Positions 1 through 6,405 of a stretch of DNA of 32,148 nt are shown piece after piece. How positions within the stretch are numbered: position 1 is the stretch's first letter; each line of letters begins with the position of its first letter. Source of the DNA: Meiothermus taiwanensis DSM 14542 (GTDB taxonomy: Bacteria; Deinococcota; Deinococci; Deinococcales; Thermaceae); NCBI GenBank assembly GCA_000482765.1, contig AXWR01000035.1:1-32148 (forward strand). Reading direction: 5' to 3'. Under the pieces are notes generated by a model. It ran no database searches, was not told where the DNA came from, and saw nothing but the letters and a program-made list of their open reading frames with translations. Made by a program: the position numbers and the translations under genes.

Positions 1-273
1 ATCGCCATGGGAGGGGGCACCGACGTGGCCCTCGAGACCGCCGACGCCGCCGTGCTGCGGGGCTCGGTGCGGGGGGTAGCCGAGCTGGTGCGGCTCTCGC
101 GGGACACGATGCGGGTCGTGGCGCAGAACATCGCCTTCGCGCTGGGCCTGAAGGCGGTGTTCCTGGCCACCACGCTGCTGGGCATCACCGGTTTGTGGCC
201 CGCCATCCTGGCCGACACCGGGGCCACCGCGCTGGTCACGCTGAACTCGCTGCGGCTGCTGCGCTTCCGCTAG
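1..273 (+). CDS. Heavy-metal P1B-type ATPase, C-terminal fragment
   Basis: The window opens inside this gene; the frame is open from base 1 and ends at a TAG at 271-273, giving about 90 residues. It starts at IAMGGGTDVALETADAAV, the segment that follows the GDGxNDAPAL hinge in metal-exporting P-type ATPases, and then has two hydrophobic segments (about residues 38-62 and 64-80), matching the last two membrane helices of ZntA/CadA/CopA-type pumps. The family exports soft or transition metals across the inner membrane using ATP. The metal-selecting CPx motif lies outside the window, so the substrate cannot be read directly. The CadC/SmtB-like sensor gene 48 bases downstream suggests zinc, cadmium or lead (inference). 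Confidence 0.9.
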   Translation: MAMGGGTDVALETADAAVLRGSVRGVAELVRLSRDTMRVVAQNIAFALGLKAVFLATTLLGITGLWPAILADTGATALVTLNSLRLLRFR

Positions 274-321
274 CCGCCCGCGGCCTGTGGCCTGTGGCAT
301 ACTCGAGACGAGGTTATCGCG

Positions 322-693
322 ATGCCGACCGCTTTAGACCGAGCCGCCGCCTGCGAGGAGCGGGGCATCCACCCCGAAGCCCTGGAGAAGGCCCGCCGGG
401 CGATGCCAGACGGGGTGCAGATGGCTCGAGCTAGCCGACTACTCAAGGCGGTGAGCGACCCCACCCGGCTGCGCATCCTGGCCGCGCTGGCCGCGACCGA
501 GCTGTGCGTGTGCGACCTCGCCGCCCTCACCGGCACCAGCGAGTCGGCGGTGAGCCACCAGCTAAGGCTGCTGCGGGGGGAGCGGCTGGTGGCCTTCCGC
601 AAGGAGGGGCGCATGGCCTACTACCGGCTGATGGACCACCACGTCACCGACCTCATCCGCAGCGCGCTCGAGCACGCCCAGGAGCCCGGCTGA
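322..693 (+). CDS. ArsR/SmtB-family metal-sensing repressor (CadC/SmtB type)
   Basis: A 123-residue winged-helix regulator. The helix-turn-helix is around residues 58-92 ([17 protein letters not shown]). It carries both metal sites known in the family. The alpha3N motif ELCVCDL has Cys62 and Cys64, as in CadC. The C-terminal helix has Asp105, His107, His118 and Glu121, the same spacing as the alpha5 zinc ligands D104, H106, H117 and E120 of SmtB. Members leave DNA when Zn, Cd or Pb bind, derepressing efflux genes. Here the gene follows the P-type ATPase in the same direction (48-base gap), so it probably controls that pump. Start chosen at ATG 322; Met28 or Met34 are possible later starts. 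Site assignment comes from motif spacing; the preferred metal is inferred. Confidence 0.93.
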   Translation: MPTALDRAAACEERGIHPEALEKARRAMPDGVQMARASRLLKAVSDPTRLRILAALAATELCVCDLAALTGTSESAVSHQLRLLRGERLVAFRKEGRMAYYRLMDHHVTDLIRSALEHAQEPG

Positions 694-741
694 GCCGGCC
701 GCCCTCGCGCCCGCCTCCCCAAAGAACGGGCTCCCGGAAAG

Positions 742-909
742 TCAAACCAGGCCCTGCTGGGCGGCCAGCGCGGCGGCGCGGGCGCGGGTGTCGGCGCCGA
801 GCTTGTTGAGGATGGAGGTGACGTGGAACTCGGCGGTGTGCTCGGCAACGCCCGGATCATCGTGCGCGATCGGTTTTGCTGAGCCTGGCAGGGTCGGGGT
901 GTGCAACCG
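742..909 (-). pseudogene. LuxR-type HTH regulator, C-terminal relic
   Basis: On the minus strand an open frame ending at TGA (742-744) encodes EHTAEFHVTSILNKLGA followed by a short Ala/Arg-rich tail. This is the recognition helix and final helix of NarL/LuxR output domains (family pattern SxxTVKxHVxxILxKLGA). Upstream, the sequence keeps a degraded version of the G-x-S-N-K-x-I-A part of the HTH (GSAKPIAHDDPGVAEHT), then meets a stop at 910-912 with no start codon or receiver domain. It is therefore the 3' end of a lost response-regulator-like gene. It fills much of the gap between the metal sensor and the acetyltransferase. I see nothing convincing in 913-1100. Confidence 0.7.
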
Positions 910-1102
910 CTACCCGTCGGGGAACTTGACCATCAGGAGGGAAGATGGGGTGAAGCCGGGGTCGCGGCTGGATCGAGCGGCCCTGCTCCTCCTGTCTGCC
1001 GGTCGTCAAGCGCCATGCGGCAAGGGTGCATGCTCCACCCGGGCGGGATGGCCGAACCGCGTGGCTTGCGCCTGGAGGATGCGCAGGCGGGTTGGCCACT
1101 AG

Positions 1103-1121
1103 CTTTACGCAGATTTAACAT
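1103..1121 (+). promoter_or_regulatory. Tandem 11-bp-period activator box (box 1)
   Basis: Two octamers, CTTTACGC and TTTAACAT, separated by AGA, repeat with an 11-bp period. The same arrangement is found at four other promoters in the window (3219, 9956 minus, 29264, 30665). Eight bases downstream is TACACT (1130-1135), a plausible -10 box, so the second octamer sits roughly where a -35 would be. That is the geometry of PhoB/OmpR-type class II activator sites. The binding protein is not known. Confidence 0.5.
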
Positions 1122-1126
1122 GGGGT

Positions 1127-1153
1127 CTTTACACTACACGCTGTAGTGTAAAG
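1127..1153 (+). promoter_or_regulatory. BlaI/MecI-like operator dyad over the GNAT promoter
   Basis: A perfect 12-bp inverted repeat with a 3-base centre: CTTTACACTACA, CGC, then TGTAGTGTAAAG. Its core ACTACA-N3-TGTAGT closely resembles the BlaI/MecI operator core (TACTACA-TA-TGTAGTA in staphylococcal bla DNA). It covers the putative -10 TACACT and abuts the Shine-Dalgarno sequence AAGGGGGG, so a bound dimer would block transcription. A BlaI-family gene lies 1.4 kb away, in the convergently placed partner operon. Confidence 0.75.
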
Positions 1154-1166
1154 GGGGGTCCCCGCC

Positions 1167-1706
1167 ATGAATCACTTTCTCGTCGACGTTCTTCCCTGGG
1201 AGCAGCAAGTCTGGATCGTCCCCCCGGAGCAGCTTTCGCTCAGCCAGTACGTGCGCTACCGCTGGTGGAAAGCCCGCACTTTCCGGAGCTCGCTCAAGCT
1301 CTCCCGGCCTCAGTGGTACGGCTTCTTGAGCCATGAAGGCCGGTGGGTGAGCATGCTGGAAATCGTCCACCGCCCGGCGAAGGTCGGGGTGGAGGACGTG
1401 CGGCTGGGCTTGGTAGGGGCGGTGACCACTCTCCCGCAAGCGAGGGGCAAAGGCTACGCCTCCGTGCTGCTGCGGGAGAGCATCGGGTTCATCGGCGACC
1501 GGCTTAAGTGCGATTTCGCCTGGTTGATGTGCGCGGAGGATCTGGTCCCCTTCTATGAACGCCTGGGCTGGCAGCGCGTGCAAGGGCCGTTTTACTTCCA
1601 GCAGCCCGGCGGCAGGGTGCAGGGTGAGTTGGCGGCAATGGCGTTCGCCTGTCAGGGCAGGTCCTGGCCGGAAGGGGAGCTCGACCTGTGCGGCCTGCCC
1701 CTCTAG
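1167..1706 (+). CDS. GNAT-family N-acetyltransferase, AAC(2')-like
   Basis: A 179-residue protein with one GNAT fold. The acetyl-CoA pyrophosphate loop (motif A) is QARGKGYASVLL at about residues 90-101, followed by motif B around FYERLGWQRV (residues 129-138). The ending WPEGELDLCGLPL is shared by a GNAT subgroup related to aminoglycoside 2'-N-acetyltransferases and NodA-like enzymes. Such enzymes transfer acetyl from acetyl-CoA to an amine of a small molecule; the acceptor cannot be told here. A strong Shine-Dalgarno (AAGGGGGG, 1151-1158) precedes the ATG. The stop overlaps the convergent protease gene by four bases. The BlaI-like operator over its promoter and the BlaI/M56 pair next door suggest a role induced by antibiotic or envelope stress (inference). 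Confidence 0.85.
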   Translation: MNHFLVDVLPWEQQVWIVPPEQLSLSQYVRYRWWKARTFRSSLKLSRPQWYGFLSHEGRWVSMLEIVHRPAKVGVEDVRLGLVGAVTTLPQARGKGYASVLLRESIGFIGDRLKCDFAWLMCAEDLVPFYERLGWQRVQGPFYFQQPGGRVQGELAAMAFACQGRSWPEGELDLCGLPL

Positions 1707-2581
1707 CAGCTCTGACCCGGGCCGTGGGGTAACCAGTCCCGCAGATGCCACTCCAGAGGCGCGGCGTGCAGCAGGAGTGGTACGAGGGACAGTGCCGCCA
1801 GGATGAGCGCGCTTTTCACCACAGCCGCCCGCCAGCGGTGCCCCTCAAAAAGAGGCGCCGGTTGCCCCAAGACGGCCTGCACCCGCAGAGCCAGGCTCGA
1901 GCCTAGAATTTCAGCATTCGGGGCCGACTCTGCATGGGCATGCCGTGCGAGGCGCAACAAGGCCGAGGCCACCACGTCACCGCCCACCGCCGCCGCCGCC
2001 CGGTCGGCGTCGAGCTCTTCCCGTAACCACCAGGCCCGCTGCAGGAGCGGTGCGACGGGCAGGAATGCCGTGGCGGCGGTCAGGCCGGCCACCCACAGGC
2101 CACGTTTGACCGAGCGGCGCATCAGATGGTACCGCTCGTGCAGCAGGACAGCTTTGAGCTCCTCGCGGGGCAGCAGCTCGACCAGGCCCCGGCTCACCAC
2201 CACCTCGGAGAGCTGGGTGAAGGCGAACACGTCGGGCCGGTCCACGTATACCACCCGCCTCAAGCCCAGGCTCTGCGCGAGCTCGCTGAGATCGGGGGGC
2301 TGGGCGGCCCCGCCGACCTCACGGCGCAGTGAGGCCAGCAGAGCCCACCTCGTGACCAGCTCGCGCAGCATCCGGAAAGCCGCGAGAGCCCCTGGACCCA
2401 GCGCGGCCAGCAGAACCAGCCCGACGGCCGCCTCTCCTGCCCGGAGGGCGAACCAGCAGTCCCCGAGCCAGTCCAAGGCCCCGCTCATGCCCGGGTGACC
2501 GCTGGTGCCTGCCACCAGCAGCAACGGCGCCCCCAGCAGCAGCAGCAAGGTGAGCAGGCTGGCCTCGATGGCGCGACCCAT
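1703..2581 (-). CDS. M56-family (BlaR1-like) membrane metalloprotease without sensor domain
   Basis: A 292-residue membrane protein. Hydrophobic helices lie at about 5-24, 51-70, 163-180 and 252-272. The zinc protease motif is HERYH (His148, Glu149, His152) within AVLLHERYHLM, and the third ligand region is EELDADRAAA (residues 188-197), as in the M56 family. In BlaR1/MecR1 this protease domain is followed by an extracellular penicillin-binding domain of about 250 residues. Here the protein stops soon after the last helix, so it lacks that sensor and must receive its signal another way. It follows the BlaI-type gene by 4 bases on the same strand, the classic repressor/antirepressor operon. 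It probably cleaves that repressor, or triggers its cleavage, on an unknown cue. Confidence 0.87.
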   Translation of the reverse strand: MGRAIEASLLTLLLLLGAPLLLVAGTSGHPGMSGALDWLGDCWFALRAGEAAVGLVLLAALGPGALAAFRMLRELVTRWALLASLRREVGGAAQPPDLSELAQSLGLRRVVYVDRPDVFAFTQLSEVVVSRGLVELLPREELKAVLLHERYHLMRRSVKRGLWVAGLTAATAFLPVAPLLQRAWWLREELDADRAAAAVGGDVVASALLRLARHAHAESAPNAEILGSSLALRVQAVLGQPAPLFEGHRWRAAVVKSALILAALSLVPLLLHAAPLEWHLRDWLPHGPGQSC

Positions 2582-2585
2582 AGGC

Positions 2586-3002
2586 TCACGAGCCTTCCCG
2601 TTTGCGCCGCAGTAGGGCCTCGAGCTCGGCGATGCGCCCGGGATCCTCGCGCTCGAGCGCAGCGACGAACTGGGCCACCGCGTAGTCCCCGAAATCGCGC
2701 ACCAGACCTACCACAACGTCGTGGGTCAACCCCTCTACGAAGGCTTCCCTGGACAGGGCCGCTCCGTAGACCGAGCGCCTCCCACCCGGTTGGCAGCGGG
2801 TCACCAGCCCTTTGGCGACCAGGCGACTGAGCACCGTCATCACCGTGTTGAAGGCTAGCCGCTGCGGCAACAAGGCCTTCTGCACCTCCGCGATCGTCTG
2901 GGGCCCATGCTTCCACAGCACTTCCATCACCGCCGCCTCGAGGCCGCCCAGGACCCGCTGCAACCCCTGCTCGTTGAGGTGGAACGAGCGCACCTCGCCC
3001 AT
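2586..3002 (-). CDS. BlaI/MecI-family transcriptional repressor
   Basis: A 138-residue protein with the BlaI winged helix: LGGLEAAVMEVLWKHGPQT (about residues 18-36), then TIAEVQKAL and FNTVMTVLSRLVAKGLV (the recognition helix and following segment), and a basic wing. A helical C-terminal dimerisation region follows (residues 85-130). BlaI-type repressors bind dyads with ACA/TGT cores as dimers and are inactivated by M56 protease signalling. The neighbour is such a protease, and a matching dyad lies upstream of the facing acetyltransferase gene. The ATG at 3000-3002 is 6 bases after a TACACT -10, which implies a leaderless mRNA. The TACA-type cores of CopY-like relatives make metal control an alternative to antibiotic control. 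Confidence 0.92.
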   Translation of the reverse strand: MGEVRSFHLNEQGLQRVLGGLEAAVMEVLWKHGPQTIAEVQKALLPQRLAFNTVMTVLSRLVAKGLVTRCQPGGRRSVYGAALSREAFVEGLTHDVVVGLVRDFGDYAVAQFVAALEREDPGRIAELEALLRRKREGS

Positions 3003-3008
3003 AGGCTC

Positions 3009-3031
3009 AGTGTACCTGTCGGAGGACAGGT
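3009..3031 (-). promoter_or_regulatory. blaI-type gene promoter with its own dyad
   Basis: On the minus strand, TACACT (3009-3014) lies 6 bases before the ATG. Immediately upstream is a perfect 7-bp inverted repeat, ACCTGTC-N4-GACAGGT (3014-3031), filling the space where the -35/-10 spacer would be. A dimeric repressor there would exclude polymerase, so autoregulation is likely. The half-site differs from the TGTAGTGT half-site of the acetyltransferase operator, so the same protein need not bind both. The remaining stretch 3040-3215 shows no gene. Confidence 0.5.
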
Positions 3032-3218
3032 TTTACATGGTCGTGACTGCCTTAGCTGCACTCCGTGTGCGCGTTTGGGCCAATCAAGGTCTTGAAACCT
3101 CGTCAAAGTACCGTCGGCACTGCGTAGCGGGTGACGGGTAGCTAAATGCCCACTTCAAGGACGCTCGAGGCCTGCTCGGTAGAGTTGATGGCCGCAACCT
3201 TAGCCTGGCCGCGGAGGG

Positions 3219-3250
3219 CTTTACGGAAACTTAACCGTAAAACCTTAACT
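3219..3250 (+). promoter_or_regulatory. Tandem activator box (box 2) and -10 of the hydrolase operon
   Basis: CTTTACGG and CTTAACCG, separated by AAA (3219-3237), have the 11-bp period of the box family. Seven bases later comes TTAACT (3245-3250), a possible -10, and 8 bases after that the ATG at 3259. The arrangement suggests a leaderless, activator-dependent promoter. CTTAACTT at 3244-3251 may instead be a third, out-of-phase half-site. Confidence 0.5.
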
Positions 3251-3258
3251 TGACAGGC

Positions 3259-4233
3259 ATGGTCAGAATCCTGCCATCCCTTGGCATCGCAGCGCTCCTG
3301 TCCAGCGGCCTCGCCCTGGGCCAGAGCAAGCAGCCTGACCCCCTCAGCATCGAGGCCCTGCGCGCCCGCAGTTACCCGGGCAGCGCCATCACCGTCGAGC
3401 GCACCCTCACCTCGGGCGCGAACTACCGGCGCTACATCGCCTCCTACCGTTCCGATGGCCTGAAGATTTTCGCCCTCTTGACCGTACCCTCGGGCACCAA
3501 GCCGAAGAGCGGCTGGCCCGCCGTCGTGTTTAACCACGGTTACATCCCGCCCGAACAGTACCGCACCACCCAGCGCTACGAGGCGTACGTGGACGCACTG
3601 GCCAGGGCGGGCTATGTCGTGTTCAAGCCGGATTACCGGGGGCACGGCAATTCCGAGGGCCAGGCCGAGGGAGCCTACTGGTTTCCGGGCTACACCATCG
3701 ACGTGCTCAACGCAGTCTCCTCGCTGGCGAAGCTTAAGGAAGTCGATGCCGGGCGTCTGGGCATGTGGGGACACTCGATGGGTGGCTACCTCACCCTGCG
3801 GGCCATGGTCGTCGACAAGCGCATCAAGGCCGGGGTGATCTGGGCGGGAGTGGTGGCACCCTACACTGACCTCGTCAACAATTGGCGGCGACCGTACATG
3901 GGTGGGCAACCCTCAACTCGGGTACAGCAGCGCAGGCGGGAGATCTTCGATCGCTTCGGCACTCCCGAGCAGAACCCCGGGTTCTGGAACGCTATTTCGG
4001 CCAACAGCTACCTGGCAGAAGGCATGGCGCCGATCCAGCTTCATCATAGCCCTGCCGATACCCACGTCCCCTACGCCTTTTCGCAGACCTTGGCGCGGCA
4101 ACTCAAGGCGGCCGGGCAGCCGTATGAGTTCTATAGCTACGCCGGAGACGACCACAACCTGAGCAAGAACTTCGCCCAGGCTATGCGGCGCTCGGTGGCG
4201 TTCTTCGACCGCTACCTGAAAGGGGGATCGTGA
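3259..4233 (+). CDS. Secreted alpha/beta hydrolase (S9 / dienelactone hydrolase type)
   Basis: 324 residues. An N-terminal hydrophobic segment (about 3-21, ending near ALGQ) looks like a signal peptide. The fold markers are in order: VVFNHGY (oxyanion region), DYRGHGNSEG, nucleophile elbow GHSMGG with Ser173, acid Asp267 in SPADTHVP, and base His299 in GDDHNL. All three catalytic residues are present. It probably hydrolyses an ester or a short peptide bond outside the cytoplasm; the substrate is unknown. A TTG nine bases earlier is in frame, but ATG 3259 follows a -10-like TTAACT by 8 bases and is preferred. The stop overlaps the GTG of the next gene (GTGA), so the two are translationally coupled. 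Confidence 0.88.
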   Translation: MVRILPSLGIAALLSSGLALGQSKQPDPLSIEALRARSYPGSAITVERTLTSGANYRRYIASYRSDGLKIFALLTVPSGTKPKSGWPAVVFNHGYIPPEQYRTTQRYEAYVDALARAGYVVFKPDYRGHGNSEGQAEGAYWFPGYTIDVLNAVSSLAKLKEVDAGRLGMWGHSMGGYLTLRAMVVDKRIKAGVIWAGVVAPYTDLVNNWRRPYMGGQPSTRVQQRRREIFDRFGTPEQNPGFWNAISANSYLAEGMAPIQLHHSPADTHVPYAFSQTLARQLKAAGQPYEFYSYAGDDHNLSKNFAQAMRRSVAFFDRYLKGGS

Positions 4234-5273
4234 ACCGGCGGATCGTGCACCTCCTGTTGCCCGTGCTTCTGTCCACGGCCGGGGCCGTGCCCGGGGCGGT
4301 GCGGCTGGAAGGCGTTCGCCACGAGTACCAACGCCTCAACAACTGCGGCCCCGTCACGATCGGGATGGCCCTGAGCTTCTGGGGGAGCAAGCTGACGCAG
4401 TACCAGTCCGCTCCTGTGTTGAAGCCCAACCGGGCCGACAAGAACGTCTCGCCCGATGAGCTGGCAGCTTATGCCCGCAGCCAGGGCTACGCCGTGCACG
4501 GGGGCGCAGCCGGCGATTTGGCGTTGATCAGGCGGCTGGTGGCAGCGGGTTACCCGGTAATCGCCCAGACCTGGTTCGTCAGCGACCAAGGCGGCATGGG
4601 TCACTACCGTCTGATTACCGGCTACGACGAACGAGGGGGCTATTTGTGGGCCTACGACTCCTACAACGGCCCCAACATACGCCTCGAGTACACGGAGTTT
4701 GACAGCCTGTGGCAGGTGTACAACCGCACCTATCTAGTGGTTTATCCCAAAAGCCGTGAGGGGGAAGTGCGCAAGTTGCTGGGTGATCGGGTGAACGCGG
4801 GATGGGAAGACCAGCACGCCCGGGCGGTAGCCCTCCAGGAAACCCGGACCCAGCCCCGTAACGCCTTCGCCTGGTTCAACCTGGGCACCAGCCTGCTTAA
4901 GCTGGGCGACGCCGTGGGGGCTGCCCAAGCCTACGACCAAGCCCGCGGCCTGCCGGTCAACCGGGCCTATGACCCCGACCGGCCCGGCGGGATGCTGGGT
5001 AATTGGCCTTGGCGTACCCTGTGGTACCAGTTTGGTCCCCTGGAGGCTTACTACAAGGTGGCCCGCCATGGCGAGGTGGTTTCCTTAGCTAGTGAGACCC
5101 TGCGGTGGGCTCCCGACCATGAGGAGTCGTACTACTGGCGCGGCAAAGCCCGGGCTGCGCTGGGACAGCGTAATCTAGCCCTGGCTGACTTCCGGGCAGC
5201 CCTGCGCTATAGACCCGGCTATGCCGAAGCCCGGGCTGCGCTGCGGGAATTGCAGGCGAAAGCCGCACGCTAG
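4230..5273 (+). CDS. Secreted C39-like cysteine peptidase domain with TPR repeats
   Basis: 347 residues. The GTG start overlaps the upstream stop. A signal-like segment (7-22) is followed by a C39-like papain-fold domain: RLNNCGPVTIGMAL with the candidate nucleophile Cys39, then MGHYRLITGYD with His125 and Asp133, and AYDSYNGP near 141. After a linker come TPR-like helices: residues about 205-240 (AWFNLGTSLLKLGDAVGAA) and 298-340 (YYWRGKARAALGQRNLALA). C39 peptidases normally trim double-Gly leader peptides inside ABC exporters. Stand-alone secreted C39-like/TPR proteins are known but of unclear function, and may bind or cut extracellular peptides. Tight coupling to the hydrolase suggests a joint extracytoplasmic degradation role (inference). 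Confidence 0.82.
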   Translation: MNRRIVHLLLPVLLSTAGAVPGAVRLEGVRHEYQRLNNCGPVTIGMALSFWGSKLTQYQSAPVLKPNRADKNVSPDELAAYARSQGYAVHGGAAGDLALIRRLVAAGYPVIAQTWFVSDQGGMGHYRLITGYDERGGYLWAYDSYNGPNIRLEYTEFDSLWQVYNRTYLVVYPKSREGEVRKLLGDRVNAGWEDQHARAVALQETRTQPRNAFAWFNLGTSLLKLGDAVGAAQAYDQARGLPVNRAYDPDRPGGMLGNWPWRTLWYQFGPLEAYYKVARHGEVVSLASETLRWAPDHEESYYWRGKARAALGQRNLALADFRAALRYRPGYAEARAALRELQAKAAR

Positions 5274-5276
5274 GCT

Positions 5277-5417
5277 CAAAACTGGATCGTGCCAGTCCCC
5301 TCGCCGAAGCGGCGGGGTATCATGCCGATGATCCAGTCGGTAGCAGCCACGTAGGTCCAGGGCGACCCCTACGATCACCGCGATCCCGGAGAGGCCAATT
5401 AGCGTTGCTGCGGTCAA
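5277..5417 (-). other. Possible decayed membrane-protein tail
   Basis: On the minus strand an open stretch encodes a hydrophobic helix (LIGLSGIAVIVGVAL). In the next frame it continues as WTYVAATDWIIGMIP and then a stop, directly behind the C39/TPR gene. This could be a frameshifted fragment of a lost membrane protein. I do not recognise a family, and chance is a real alternative. Confidence 0.2.
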
Positions 5418-5440
5418 GATGAGGGTTTCATACCCGATTC

Positions 5441-5474
5441 GGTTAGTTCGTCACCGTTCGGTGACGAACTGACC
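5441..5474. terminator. Long GC-rich hairpin in the convergent intergenic region
   Basis: A perfect 12-bp stem, AGTTCGTCACCG / CGGTGACGAACT (5445-5456 and 5459-5470), with a 2-base turn. It extends to 16 pairs with one G-T pair. It lies between the convergent C39/TPR and PIG-L-like genes, where a bidirectional terminator is expected. No T-run follows on either strand, so it may instead be a protein-binding palindrome. Confidence 0.4.
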
Positions 5475-5563
5475 CGACCGAAGTTATCCGCGTGGCGGAG
5501 GGCGGTAGCGCCCCTCGGGAGGGATACGCTTGCTTCGCCGACCGTCAGGGAGGGGTATGCTCT

Positions 5564-5636
5564 GGGACCCGAAAAGATAGCCTCCGGGGCTCTTCGGTTT
5601 GGAAGATTATCTTTTTGAATCCGGTATCGTATAGGC
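5564..5636 (+). repeat. Hairpin repeat, copy 1 (diverged)
   Basis: This stretch aligns with the copies at 29161 and 31671 (reverse). It shares the order GAAAAGATRGCCT..., a central loop, ...ATCTT, then TGAATCC..GTATA. Its stem pairs AAAAGATA (5572-5579) with TATCTTTT (5608-5615). In the other copies the pair next to AAGAT is different but still complementary or wobble-paired, so the fold is kept while the sequence changes. The copy is more diverged than the other two. It sits just past the 3' end of the PIG-L-like gene. Confidence 0.6.
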
Positions 5637-5660
5637 TCCAAGGGCAGCTAAGGTCGTGGA

Positions 5661-6401
5661 TCAGAGCAACCGTTCCAACCGAAAGGGGAACTGATGCCTG
5701 AACGCCTCGGCCATGGTGGCCCCGGCATGGCTCAGCAGTCCGTGATAGAGCGCCGACGACTTGTCCATTTCGCGATGCAGCGAGCGCCCCAGCTCGAGGT
5801 CGGACAGGTGGGCATATCCAGGAACAATGGTCTCCAGTGACTCTGGGTTAAGCCTGCTGCGCAGCACCTGTGCAGTGAAGGCCATCTGCCCCTCGAGCAC
5901 CCCCAGGGCCTGTTGCTTGAGGGCAAAGGTGGATCCGATCTCGACCACACAGTTGGGGTTGTGCGGCGACATGTAGTAGAGGTCGCGGATCAGGTGGCGC
6001 TCAAACCCGCCACACTCCTCGATGCGCCAGTCCCGTCCGGCCAACGAGGCCGCCTCGAGATACAAGAGCATGAGCAGTCTGCGGTCGGGGTCGAGGTCGG
6101 CATAGGAATGCTCGGGGTCTTGCGTGATCAGGATGTCCGGGCGGGTCTCCCGGATCAGTCGCACCAGCTTGATTTTGGAGGGGGTGTCGAGCTGGGTCTC
6201 GCCGACCTGAAACTCCAGGAACCGCACCGACCGTACCCCCAAGATCTTCGCGGCTTGCTCGATCTGGGGGCGGGTCTGCGGCCTGGACAGCACCACGGCA
6301 GCGTGTACGGCATCGCCCCCCTGGGCGTGCAGGGCCAGCGTACCACCCACTTCCACGATCTCCAGGCCATAGGTCGCCAACATCAGAATGCTTTTGGGCA
6401 T
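5661..6401 (-). CDS. PIG-L/LmbE-like protein with lost metal-binding motifs
   Basis: 246 residues of the PIG-L deacetylase family by overall pattern: an N-terminal Rossmann-like strand, the EVGGTLALHAQGGDAVHAAVV segment (residues 17-37), and LVRLIRETRPDILITQDPEH. PIG-L enzymes are zinc N-deacetylases of sugar-linked acetamides and need AHPDDE near the N-terminus and an HPDH motif further on. Here the first reads ATYGLE (Thr10, Gly12 and Leu13 replace His, Asp and Asp) and the second reads DPDRR. Nearly all expected metal ligands and the catalytic base are therefore missing, while the frame is intact. It is the last gene of a peptide-importer operon (4-base gap). A non-catalytic binding role, or an altered active site, is likely. 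Confidence 0.75.
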   Translation of the reverse strand: MPKSILMLATYGLEIVEVGGTLALHAQGGDAVHAAVVLSRPQTRPQIEQAAKILGVRSVRFLEFQVGETQLDTPSKIKLVRLIRETRPDILITQDPEHSYADLDPDRRLLMLLYLEAASLAGRDWRIEECGGFERHLIRDLYYMSPHNPNCVVEIGSTFALKQQALGVLEGQMAFTAQVLRSRLNPESLETIVPGYAHLSDLELGRSLHREMDKSSALYHGLLSHAGATMAEAFRHQFPFRLERLL

Positions 6402-6405
6402 ACGA

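Noticed and set aside
3250..3255. TTGACA as a -35 box, or TTG 3250 as the hydrolase start
   Set aside because: No -10 follows at 16-18 bases. A start there adds only three residues and would leave a shorter gap after the TTAACT -10.
5414..5641. 75-codon minus-strand frame in the convergent intergenic region
   Set aside because: It runs through the long hairpin and the repeat copy, and has no family character.
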